The position numbers and the translations under genes were made by a program. A stretch of DNA of 64,000 bases from Streptomyces sp. NRRL F-5123 (GTDB taxonomy: Bacteria; Actinomycetota; Actinomycetes; Streptomycetales; Streptomycetaceae), in contig NZ_JOHY01000035.1 of assembly GCF_000721495.1 (NCBI RefSeq), positions 1 through 64,000 of the forward strand, given 5' to 3'. Below the pieces are notes generated by a model. It was not told the origin of the DNA. It made no database searches and saw only the letters and a list, made by a program, of their open reading frames with translations. Positions 25,629 to 33,655 of this stretch are shown one piece after another. The stretch's first letter is position 1. Each line of letters begins with the position of its first letter.

Positions 25629-25779
25629 CGAAGCACCTCCGCTCGCGCGGAGAGGACCACAGCCCGAGCCGGGCCGCCAGGCCAAGCCGCGGGACACCTC
25701 CGCTCGCGCGGAGAGGACAGCCAGACCAGCATGCCCGCGAGCGTGGCGTCCGGGACACCTCCGCTATCGCGGAGGGGGC
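25629..25779 (-). CRISPR. Orphan mini CRISPR, 3 repeats / 2 spacers
   Basis: Three 29-bp units at 61-bp spacing (25629, 25690, 25751) of the array 1/2 repeat class. Only the middle one is intact; the first has lost GGGA and the third has changes in the loop and end. No leader core follows at either side, so it is likely a decayed fragment. Confidence 0.88.
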
Positions 25780-25893
25780 AAAGCCTGCCACCAGCCCGGG
25801 GAAGTTCGCCTCTGAGGTGCCTCATCCCGCCGCGAAGAGGGCGGCCACTGGTGGGCGAAGCGTACAAACCATCCCGAACCCCAGGAGGAGTTG

Positions 25894-26475
25894 ATGAGCC
25901 AGTTCGAATACTTCCAGTTCCTCGGCTACCGCTGGAACGTCGTCCACGCGAAGACGATCGCCGCCGACCTGCCGGTCGGAACCGTCGATGTCCGACCGTT
26001 CTTCGCGTCACTCGGCTTCGTCCGCATCGACGCCGATCACGTCCCCCACGTCGACCTCACCAAGCCGCTCATCCTGGTTCGCATCGCCGAGCTCGGCGGC
26101 GCGGCGTTGCTCATCGACGGATGGCACCGCGTCGCCCGCGCCCGCCGCGACGGCGTCTCCGAGTTGCCCTGCGTCGTCCTCGACACGACGCAGGAGCGGA
26201 CCGTCCGGCTCCTCGGCGGCACCGTCGACGACGTCCCCGCGCCCGCGCCTTTCGCTGAACAGGACATCCGGGCCGCGGTACTCGGCGAGATCACCGACCA
26301 CTTCACCGAGTGCCGCGAGGAGCAGCAGACGTACGCAGGCCTCGACATCACCGAGGTCACCCATGAGCAGGACGGTGTCGTCGTCCACGGCTACGACCGC
26401 CGGTCGCGCCGCCGATTCACCGCCACGGCCACCGCTCGCGTCACCACCGAGCCGGGGCCCGCCCCCACCGCGTAG
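25894..26475 (+). CDS. ParB/sulfiredoxin-fold-like protein
   Basis: 193 residues from ATG 25894 after AGGAGGAG. The N-terminal half has the ParB-N pattern: a beta strand PLILVRIAELGG, then LLIDGWHRVARARRDG (the DGWHR box) and LPCVVLDTTQE. No helix-turn-helix partner region, so it is not a full chromosome ParB; such short forms are frequent in phages and plasmids. Followed after 51 bp by the DUF932 gene. Confidence 0.75.
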   Translation: MSQFEYFQFLGYRWNVVHAKTIAADLPVGTVDVRPFFASLGFVRIDADHVPHVDLTKPLILVRIAELGGAALLIDGWHRVARARRDGVSELPCVVLDTTQERTVRLLGGTVDDVPAPAPFAEQDIRAAVLGEITDHFTECREEQQTYAGLDITEVTHEQDGVVVHGYDRRSRRRFTATATARVTTEPGPAPTA

Positions 26476-26526
26476 CCACCACGCCACCCGCACACCTTCC
26501 ACCACCTGCGCAGAAGGGAATTCCGC

Positions 26527-27714
26527 ATGTCCATCGACGTGAACGAGGCGTTCGCCGCAGGGCGCGAGCGCCAAGCCATCACCGCCCGCGACCGGCAGGG
26601 TGAACTCCGGGCGGGCGTCGAGGCCGGACGGCTGCGGCGGCTGCCGGACGGCCGGTACAAGGTCCTCACCGGATTCGACGCCGGAGAGATCCTCAGCGCG
26701 CTGGGCGAGCCGGTGCACGGCCTGGACGAGAAGGCCAGGGGAGCCGTGGCCCTGTACTCCGCCGTCCCGGCCTGGCACCACCTGGGGCAGGTCGTCCCGG
26801 GCGGCACCACCGACATCGACACGGTCCTGTCCCTGGCCGGGATCGGCTTCGAGGTCGTGACCGTGCCCGCCTTCTACCTCTGGGACGGCCGTTACCTCCC
26901 CCACCCCGGGCAACGCCACACCGTACGGGCCGACACCGGGCAGGCGCTCGGCATCGTCGGTCCGGACTACGAGGTGATCCAGAACCGGCGCTCGTTCGAA
27001 TTCCTGCAGGAGCTCGTCAGCGACACCGACGCCGTGTGGGAGTCCGCCGGGTCCATGCGCGGCGGCAGCAAGGTCTTCGTCGCGCTGCGCGTCCCCGGCC
27101 ACGTGGTGGTCGACCCCGGCGGTCTCGACGACCGGATCGTCCCGTTCATCGTGGCGATCAACAGCCACGACGGCCGTTCCGCGTACGAGGTCGTTGCCAC
27201 GCCGTGGCGGCCGGTGTGCGCCAACACCGAACGCCTCGCCGTCCAGCAGGCCGCAACCCGGTGGAAGGTCCGCCACACCCGCAACGCCACCGAGCACATC
27301 CGCGAGGCGCGCCGCACGCTGCGGTTGACCAGCCACTACTACGACACCTGGGCCGCGGAGGAGACAGCGCTGGCGCGCACGAACCTCGCCATCGACGAGT
27401 TCAACACCGCCATCGACGAGTTGTGGCCGCTGGAGGAGAACGCGACGGCACGGCAGCAGCGCACCGCCGAGCAGCGGCGCGACCGCCTGCACGCACTCTT
27501 CGGGGAGGAAGCGTCGCGCAGCGGGCGTACGGCGTACGCCGCCGAGCGCGCTGTCACCGACTACACCGACCACTTCGCGGCGATCCGCCCCAGCGCAGCC
27601 TCCGGGCTCAAGGGAAACGAGCCCGCCGCCCGCGGCCTGCGCCTGCTGGAAGGCACCGACGACGCGGTCAAGTCCCACGCGCACCAGCGCCTGATGCTCA
27701 TGCGCCGCCGCTGA
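26527..27714 (+). CDS. DUF932 phage/plasmid-type protein
   Basis: 395 residues with the DUF932 ('phage/plasmid-like protein') pattern: WHHLGQVVPGGTT near residue 80, ALGIVGPDYEVIQNRRSFEFLQEL, GGSKVFVALRVPG, VPFIVAINSHDGRSA and WRPVCANT. Members are linked to plasmid and phage replication modules, though the activity is unsettled. ATG 26527 follows GAAGGG. A perfect palindrome just downstream probably ends the transcript. Confidence 0.85.
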   Translation: MSIDVNEAFAAGRERQAITARDRQGELRAGVEAGRLRRLPDGRYKVLTGFDAGEILSALGEPVHGLDEKARGAVALYSAVPAWHHLGQVVPGGTTDIDTVLSLAGIGFEVVTVPAFYLWDGRYLPHPGQRHTVRADTGQALGIVGPDYEVIQNRRSFEFLQELVSDTDAVWESAGSMRGGSKVFVALRVPGHVVVDPGGLDDRIVPFIVAINSHDGRSAYEVVATPWRPVCANTERLAVQQAATRWKVRHTRNATEHIREARRTLRLTSHYYDTWAAEETALARTNLAIDEFNTAIDELWPLEENATARQQRTAEQRRDRLHALFGEEASRSGRTAYAAERAVTDYTDHFAAIRPSAASGLKGNEPAARGLRLLEGTDDAVKSHAHQRLMLMRRR

Positions 27715-27728
27715 ATCGACGGTCCACC

Positions 27729-27762
27729 GGTAGGGCCCGGCCTCGCGAGGCCGGGCCCTACC
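27729..27762. terminator. 34-bp perfect palindrome after DUF932 gene
   Basis: Two 17-bp arms (left arm starts GGTAGGGCCCGG, centre CCTCG/CGAGG) with no spacer lie 14 bp after the stop and 26 bp before the next gene. No T-run, as usual for high-GC terminators. Confidence 0.7.
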
Positions 27763-27787
27763 TCCCATTCGACAAGGAGGTCCCGCC

Positions 27788-28303
27788 ATGACCCCGAACT
27801 CCCCCGGCTCCTTCGACGCACCCCTGGACGGCGCCTTCAAGGACCGGATCCTCCGGGCAATCACTCTGCTCTCCGAGCTCGCCGCCGCGCTCGGGCCCGG
27901 TCGCCACAGCATCACCTGCTCCGCCATCCGAGTCGGTGAAGGCTTCAGCCTCTCCTCGGAACTGCTGGTCGGCACGACCGGTGTGGACAACCCGGAGGTG
28001 GTGCCGCCACTCGCCCTCGCCCTGTCGGAAGGCCTCCAGCCCGACTGGTCAAGCGGATTGGTCGTGCGCAGCCACCACCACGAGGGCGGCCATGACCTCC
28101 TTCGCGGCTGGGTGACGGTCGACGACGGGCTGCGCCCTCTCACCGCTTCGGAGATCGAGCTCGCCCACACCACCGACCCGCTCACCGGCCAGCACCTCCC
28201 CCCGGAACCGGGCACGGTTTTCGGTGACGCCTTCCCGCTCGGCGATCCTGAGGGGCCTGACGACGGGGGTGACGAGCGTGGCACCGCCCTTCACGATGTC
28301 TGA
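27788..28303 (+). CDS. Hypothetical protein
   Basis: 171 residues after AAGGAGG (27775-27781). No recognisable domain; contains a helix (DRILRAITLLSELAAALG) and a His-rich stretch (VVRSHHHEGGHDLLRG). Its end overlaps the next gene by 26 bp, so the two are likely co-translated. Confidence 0.65.
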   Translation: MTPNSPGSFDAPLDGAFKDRILRAITLLSELAAALGPGRHSITCSAIRVGEGFSLSSELLVGTTGVDNPEVVPPLALALSEGLQPDWSSGLVVRSHHHEGGHDLLRGWVTVDDGLRPLTASEIELAHTTDPLTGQHLPPEPGTVFGDAFPLGDPEGPDDGGDERGTALHDV

Positions 28304-28781
28304 GGAATCCGCCCAGGCGTGGCTTACCGAGCTGGTGGTGATGCACGAACTCACCGAATGCCTCGGCGAACCTCCCCTTTCTCATGGGGAGTTACCGCTA
28401 ATCGGCATGACCTGGGACCCCGTTGACATCGGCGAGGAGGACACCCCGAGCGCGCTCGTGCGCGCCGCCCAACGCGCCGGCGTCATCGCCAAGCCTGCCC
28501 ACGCCGAGCTGGCCTTCGAGTACATCGACGACGGGGACACCGGACGCTACCGCTGGCTCCTGGACCTGACCGCGCCGACTCCGCTCAAGCTCTCGACCCT
28601 GTCGGAGTCCCTCTCCCTCCTCGGCCGACCCGGAGCTACGGGCATCGCGGCGGCGCTGGCAGTCCTGCGCGAGGCGGTCGAGGCGGCTAACCTCCTACTG
28701 CACCAGCTGTCCGACTACGTACGGGCCAGCACACCGTCGCCGGACGGCGAACCTGGAGCAGAAGGCCTAGGCCCACGCTGA
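28278..28781 (+). CDS. Hypothetical protein
   Basis: 167 residues from GTG 28278 (GGGGGTGAC upstream); ATG 28296 is an alternative. Mostly helical (AQAWLTELVVMHELTECLG; VLREAVEAANLLLHQLSDYVR). Codon 39 is TTA (28392-28394). Shares a short overlap with its upstream neighbour; function unknown. Confidence 0.6.
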   Translation: MAPPFTMSEESAQAWLTELVVMHELTECLGEPPLSHGELPLIGMTWDPVDIGEEDTPSALVRAAQRAGVIAKPAHAELAFEYIDDGDTGRYRWLLDLTAPTPLKLSTLSESLSLLGRPGATGIAAALAVLREAVEAANLLLHQLSDYVRASTPSPDGEPGAEGLGPR

Positions 28782-28868
28782 GCACACCGCCCGGGAGGCG
28801 ATGCGGATGGACACCCGCTGCCGTACAAGGCGCGTCGCTGCCGCACTCCTTCCGGGCCGGGCCGCACG

Positions 28869-29369
28869 GTGAACCACGACACCGAAACGCTGATGTTCGG
28901 CGCCACCGAGCGCGTCCAGCAGGCCATCCTCGACCACGAGGCCCCCGCCGTCGTCGTCCTCCAGGGCGACCGCCTCCTGGTCATGTCCGACTACGACTAC
29001 CACCGCGACCGCGACACCGCCGCCACCTTCGAACGCCGCGCCGCCGCCCAGGCCCACGAAATCCACGCCGTCCGCTTCGTCTTCGCCGTCCCCCAGATCT
29101 GGGAGCCGACCGAGTCCGGCATCAACGCCGGCCCCGTCTCCAACACCCCTCTACGCGAGGGCGAACACGAGGTCATCGCCTGGCTGGCCTACGACACCAC
29201 CGACGGCATCGACTACGGCCACGTCCCTTACACCCGCCGCCCCAACGGCAACCCGGTCTTCGACACCCCCGAGATCTTCACCAACCCGGTGCAGCCGTAC
29301 GACCGCTACCCGGGCTGGTTGCTGCTGCGGCTGCTGCTCGAAGCGGAGGATGGGCCGCTCGGCGACTGA
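28869..29369 (+). CDS. Hypothetical protein
   Basis: 166 residues from GTG 28869. Contains AVVVLQGDRLLVMSDYDY, AVRFVFAVPQIWEP and a C-terminal YPGWLLLRLLLEAEDG. Very high GC3 as in normal genes here. Ends ~45 bp before CRISPR array 2; family not recognised. Confidence 0.65.
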   Translation: MNHDTETLMFGATERVQQAILDHEAPAVVVLQGDRLLVMSDYDYHRDRDTAATFERRAAAQAHEIHAVRFVFAVPQIWEPTESGINAGPVSNTPLREGEHEVIAWLAYDTTDGIDYGHVPYTRRPNGNPVFDTPEIFTNPVQPYDRYPGWLLLRLLLEAEDGPLGD

Positions 29370-29413
29370 AGGCTGAGCTTCTGCGCCTGCCGGTCGCTCT
29401 TGGGACGTGCGAC

Positions 29414-30357
29414 TGGATGGAACCTCCGCTCGCGCGGAGGACCTGCGGGCCCACTGGCCGTAGTCGCGGACGGCCGGGACACCCCCGCTCGCGCGGAGAG
29501 GACCTGCCCGGCGTTGTCGGTGAGCAGGGCGGCGGCGGGACACCTCCGCTCGCGCGGAGAGGACACCAGCAGTCGGTCACAGGTCCGTCACACCGCCGGG
29601 ACACCTCCGCTCGCGCGGAGAGGACGGTGTCTCCCACCGGGCCTGCCAGCGCCTGCCCGGGACACCTCCGCTCGCGCGGAGAGGACGACACCCTCAGCAC
29701 GGCCATCATCAACAGCACCGGGACACCTCCGCTCGCGCGGAGAGGACGGGTCGTGATCCGTGCCGCACCCCGTGCAGTGCGGGACACCTCCGTTCGCGCG
29801 GAGAGGACATGTCCGACCTGCGCGACCGGTACGCGTGGTGCGGGACACCTCCGCTCGCGCGGAGAGGACCTCGCCTGTGCCCATGCGGGCCCGGCGATCA
29901 CCGGGACACCTCCGCTCGCGCGGAGAGGACGGAGGAGCGCTACCGCGCCGCCCAGACTGCAGCGGGACACCTCCGCTCGCGCGGAGAGGACCCCTTGACG
30001 GTCTTGGAGCCCTCCACGCCCGCCGGGACACCTCCGCTCGCGCGGAGAGGACTACGCCACCGACGGCACCCACTGCTTCTACTACGGGACACCTCCGCTC
30101 GCGCGGAGAGGACCCGTCCTGCTGCGGTTCGGATGTCAGCCGCGCCGGGACACCTCCGCTCGCGCGGAGAGGACCGGCTATAAGGATGTTCACCCCGCAG
30201 GACATGCGGGACACCTCCGCTCGCGCGGAGAGGACGTCGCTCGATGGCGCCTGGTAGGCGCGCAGGTCGGGACACCTCCGCTCGCGCGGAGAGGACCCCG
30301 CCATGAGGATCTGCGCGTTGGGGAACAGCGGGACACCTCCGCTCGCGCGGAGAGGAC
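29414..30357 (-). CRISPR. CRISPR array 2, type I-E, 16 repeats / 15 spacers
   Basis: 16 repeats of the same class as array 1 at 61-bp spacing, 32-bp spacers. The distal end (low coordinate) is worn: the first repeat has lost 2 bp and has changed bases, the second carries a C for T. The leader is at the high end (30358-30402), so orientation is minus, toward decreasing coordinates and away from cas3, which starts 189 bp beyond the array. Confidence 0.98.
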
Positions 30358-30402
30358 ACTTTTTGACCTGCGGCGTTAGAGGGGCTTTGCAATCCCTTTG
30401 CT
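30358..30402 (-). promoter_or_regulatory. Leader core of CRISPR array 2
   Basis: Nearly identical to the array 1 leader core for 45 bp, then the sequences diverge. Lies in the 189-bp gap between array 2 and cas3. Confidence 0.75.
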
Positions 30403-30420
30403 GTCTTGGCCGCGTAGGCC

Positions 30421-30440
30421 CGGAAGCTGGCCAGCTTCCG
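30421..30440. promoter_or_regulatory. 20-bp perfect palindrome before cas3
   Basis: CGGAAGCTGG followed by its exact reverse complement CCAGCTTCCG, ~107 bp before the cas3 start and just outside the array 2 leader. Without a loop it suits a dimeric repressor site better than a terminator. Confidence 0.5.
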
Positions 30441-30546
30441 AAGAGATGTCGTTGTGCACGTGGTGAGTATGGGGCGAGGAGTCGCGGCTTGGAGTCATTT
30501 GCCCAGGTCAGCCCGCATTGTCAGAGGGGGGTGATAGCTCTGGGGC

Positions 30547-33399
30547 ATGGAAGCGAGCGACTTCGGTGCGGCGGCGGGCGTCTGCCTGGACTGCCGGTTA
30601 TGGGGCAAGGAGAAGGGGCTGTTGCGGCCCTACCCGGTGGTGTGTCACATGCTGGATGCCGCCGCGGTGTTCTCCGCGCTCTGGGATGACCTACTGGGAG
30701 CTGAGCTGCGATCCCGTATCGCGGCAGCGCTGGGGCTCGACGAGGCGAAAGTGCGGGCGGTGCTGGCCTTCTGGGCAGGGCTGCACGACCTGGGGAAGAT
30801 CACTCCGCCGTTTCAGGCGCAGGTCAAGGAGGAATTCGCCAGGCTGCGGCAGGACCCGGCGTACGCATTCGCGCGGGGCGCCGAGCGCGAGGGGGAGTTC
30901 CGGCACGAGGTAGCCACACACTGGGCGTTGGCCGAGCTCTTCGCAGATGCAGGTTATCCCGCCGGGACCGGTAACAGGCTCCTGAGGGCCGTCAGCCACC
31001 AGATCGCCCAGATGCTCGGAGGCCACCACGGAACCGTGGGGTCGGCACTGAGTCGGCATGAGGTCGAGGGGGCTGACGCGTACAAGGCGGGGCTCGGCGG
31101 AACTGGTTGGGCCGACCAGCGGCGTGCGCACTTCTTGGAGCTGAGGCGGATCACCGGCGGAACCGCCGTTCCGGCCGAGCTGCTGCCGGCCGAGCTGGCC
31201 GTGATCGTCCTCGGCCTGGTCATTCTCGCCGACTGGCTCGCAAGCAGCACCGAGCACATCTCCGGGCTCATGCCGTCGGCCGGGTGGAGCGGGACGCCGG
31301 ACGAGCTGGACGCGCACTGGAAGCTGACGAACGCTGCGGCAGCAGGCCAGGTGCGCAACGCGCGGATCGGACGGGTGACCTTCGACGCCCAGGCGTTCGA
31401 CGAGATGTTCCCGTTCGTTCCCAACCCGCTCCAGCAGGACATCGCCACGCACCTTCCCGCGCTCGTCGCAGGCCACCGCGGGGGATTGGTTCTGGTCACC
31501 GCGCCCACCGGCGACGGTAAGACGGAAGCCGCCCTGCACGCGACCTCGATCCTCGGCCGGGCCTCCGGCGCCCGCGGCTTCTACTTCGCCCTGCCCACCA
31601 TGGCGACCGCCGATGGCATGTTCCCCAGGGTGCGCGACTTCGCCGGCAAGTCCCTCGGCGGCGAACGGGCCCTGGCCCTCGTCCACTCCATGTCGTGGCT
31701 GAGCCCGCTCTACGCCGCCCCGACGGAAGACGACGCAGAAGTAGACGCGGGCCTCAGCGCAGACGCCCCGACCGCCCTGGAAGCCGATGCCTGGCTACGA
31801 GGTCCACGGCGGGCCCTGCTCGCGCCCCTGGGCGTCGGCACCATCGACCAGGCGCTCGCCGGCGTCCTCCCGCTGCGGTACAACGCCCTGCGCCTGTTCG
31901 CCCTCAACGACAAGGTCTTCGTCGTCGACGAGGCGCACGCGTACGGACCGTGGATGCACAAGCTGCTGACCGTCCTGCTCGAATGGCTAGGTGCCTTCCG
32001 TGCTCCCGTCGTGCTGTTGTCGGCCACCCTGACCGGCCGGACGGCCGCTTCCCTGGTCGACGCCTACCGTCGCGGCGCAGGTTTCGCCGAGCCTGCGCAG
32101 ATCGCGCCCTGCTACCCGGGGTGGCTGTACGTCGACGCAGGGACCGGCGTCGTCCACCAGCCGCGCCACACCCCGAGCGCCCGCGAACGCGTCCTCGACG
32201 TCCAGGTGCGAACGGTCCGCTGGGATGCGATGAGCGATCCGTCCTTTTCCCCTCGGCGCGGCGGTCGCCGCGCCGAACTCCGGAAGCTGCTCGCGCCGGT
32301 CGCAGAAGGGGGCGGCACGGCCCTGGTGTGCTGCACCACCGTCGCCGAGGCCCAGAGCACCTACCGCGACCTCGTCGCCGCCTTCCCCGAACTCGCCGCG
32401 TCCGACGGCGGAATCCGGCTGCTCCACTCCCGCTACCCCGCTTACGTCCGCCAGCGCATCAGCGCCGCATGCGAAACCGCCTACGGCAAGCCGACCAGTC
32501 CGCAGGAGACTCCCGCCGGGCCGCGGCCCGCCTCGATCCTTGTGGCGACGCAGGTGGTCGAGCAGTCCCTCGACCTGGACTTCGACCTCGTCGTCAGCGA
32601 CCTCGCCCCCCTCGCGCAGCTGCTCCAACGCGCCGGCCGCGCCCGCCGCCACGCCCGAGGCCCCGCGGGACGTCCCGCTTGGGCTGCCGAGGAGGACCGG
32701 CCGCAACTCGTCGTCCTGGAACCGATCAACGAGGAGGGCCGCACCGCACCGCCGGTGACCTGGGGGACGGTGTACCCCCACTCGCTCCTTGTGCGGACAG
32801 CGCAACTCCTGCGCTCGCGGACGGGCGGCATCAGCGTGCCGGGGGAAGTCCAGGAGATCGTCGACGAGGTCTACGCCGAGGAGTTCGTCGACCGGCTGGA
32901 CGCCAGCGTGCAGGTCGAGCTGCGCGCGATGGATGCGCAGCACCAGGCCGAGGAGCACGCCGAGACCCACCTCGCCGACATCGTCAGCATCCCCGCCCCG
33001 GCCGAGTTCCGCGGCGACCTCCACCCGCTCAGCCGCCGTGAGGCCGGCGTGACTGAAGAGCTGCTGACGACGCGGCTGGGCGCGGACACCGGTCGGCTCC
33101 TGTGCCTGTTCGAGCAGCCCGACGGCGCGCTGACCCTGGACGCGGAGGGCGACGTCCCGCTGCCGAAGGGCACCTCGCGGGCGGCTTTGAGGCAGATCGT
33201 GTCGCACGTCGCGCCGGTCCCGGGGCGGTGGCTGAGGGGCGAGGGCGAGGAGGGGCTGGTCCCGGCGTCGTGGCGTAAGCACTCGCTGCTACGGGACCTC
33301 GTGCCGCTCCGTGTGCGCCCGGACGGTGCTGGGGTGTGGGTGGGGTGGTACGGGTCGAGCCCAATTCGCCTGTCGTCACAGGGGGTTGAGAGCGGGTGA
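30547..33399 (+). CDS. cas3: Type I-E CRISPR nuclease-helicase Cas3
   Basis: 950 residues. HD nuclease domain: His34 (CHMLDAAA), HDLGKI at 80-85 and later GGHHG. Superfamily 2 helicase: Walker A TGDGKT about 321-326, DEAHAYG with DEAH at 461-464, ATQVVEQSLDLDFD and QRAGRARRH. It is recruited by Cascade to unwind and degrade invading DNA. Codon 18 is TTA (30598-30600), so translation may need the bldA tRNA. It is separated from the rest of the cas operon by 256 bp with its own inverted repeats, so it may be independently regulated. Confidence 0.97.
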   Translation: MEASDFGAAAGVCLDCRLWGKEKGLLRPYPVVCHMLDAAAVFSALWDDLLGAELRSRIAAALGLDEAKVRAVLAFWAGLHDLGKITPPFQAQVKEEFARLRQDPAYAFARGAEREGEFRHEVATHWALAELFADAGYPAGTGNRLLRAVSHQIAQMLGGHHGTVGSALSRHEVEGADAYKAGLGGTGWADQRRAHFLELRRITGGTAVPAELLPAELAVIVLGLVILADWLASSTEHISGLMPSAGWSGTPDELDAHWKLTNAAAAGQVRNARIGRVTFDAQAFDEMFPFVPNPLQQDIATHLPALVAGHRGGLVLVTAPTGDGKTEAALHATSILGRASGARGFYFALPTMATADGMFPRVRDFAGKSLGGERALALVHSMSWLSPLYAAPTEDDAEVDAGLSADAPTALEADAWLRGPRRALLAPLGVGTIDQALAGVLPLRYNALRLFALNDKVFVVDEAHAYGPWMHKLLTVLLEWLGAFRAPVVLLSATLTGRTAASLVDAYRRGAGFAEPAQIAPCYPGWLYVDAGTGVVHQPRHTPSARERVLDVQVRTVRWDAMSDPSFSPRRGGRRAELRKLLAPVAEGGGTALVCCTTVAEAQSTYRDLVAAFPELAASDGGIRLLHSRYPAYVRQRISAACETAYGKPTSPQETPAGPRPASILVATQVVEQSLDLDFDLVVSDLAPLAQLLQRAGRARRHARGPAGRPAWAAEEDRPQLVVLEPINEEGRTAPPVTWGTVYPHSLLVRTAQLLRSRTGGISVPGEVQEIVDEVYAEEFVDRLDASVQVELRAMDAQHQAEEHAETHLADIVSIPAPAEFRGDLHPLSRREAGVTEELLTTRLGADTGRLLCLFEQPDGALTLDAEGDVPLPKGTSRAALRQIVSHVAPVPGRWLRGEGEEGLVPASWRKHSLLRDLVPLRVRPDGAGVWVGWYGSSPIRLSSQGVESG
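30598..30600 (+). promoter_or_regulatory. TTA (bldA-type) codon in cas3
   Basis: In-frame leucine codon 18 of cas3 is TTA, close to the start, where failure to read it would block Cas3 early. Confidence 0.7.
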
Positions 33400-33483
33400 C
33401 CGAGTGGGTACAGTGATCGACGACAGCGCGTCGTAGTGCTAGCGACTTTTCCCAAAGGTGGCAGCCTTATGGCATCAGCTGTC

Positions 33484-33535
33484 CCCCGCCGTGGCCGCCC
33501 GCTACTGGGAGGCGGCGTAGTCGGCCACGGCGGGG
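33484..33535. promoter_or_regulatory. 14-bp inverted repeat between cas3 and cse1
   Basis: CCCCGCCGTGGCCG (33484-33497) and CGGCCACGGCGGGG (33522-33535) pair perfectly; an inner GCCGCCC/GGGAGGCGGC can extend it. A second small repeat, CTCCACA/TGTGGAG (33602-33619), lies nearer cse1. Probably a cas3 terminator plus an operator; a weak TTGTGT...TATAGG promoter lies around 33625-33645. Confidence 0.5.
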
Positions 33536-33655
33536 TCAAAGCCCGCTTGCGCAGGCGAGTGGTGATCTCTGCCCTGCTCCCAGAGGTAGCAGCGGGCCCA
33601 CCTCCACACACCTGTGGAGTCACCTTGTGTAGGGACAGTATAGGAATTGACTCAC

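Noticed and set aside
7823..30357. Arrays 1 and 2 as one array split by insertion
   Set aside because: Each has its own leader core and a degenerate distal end, so they are separate arrays.
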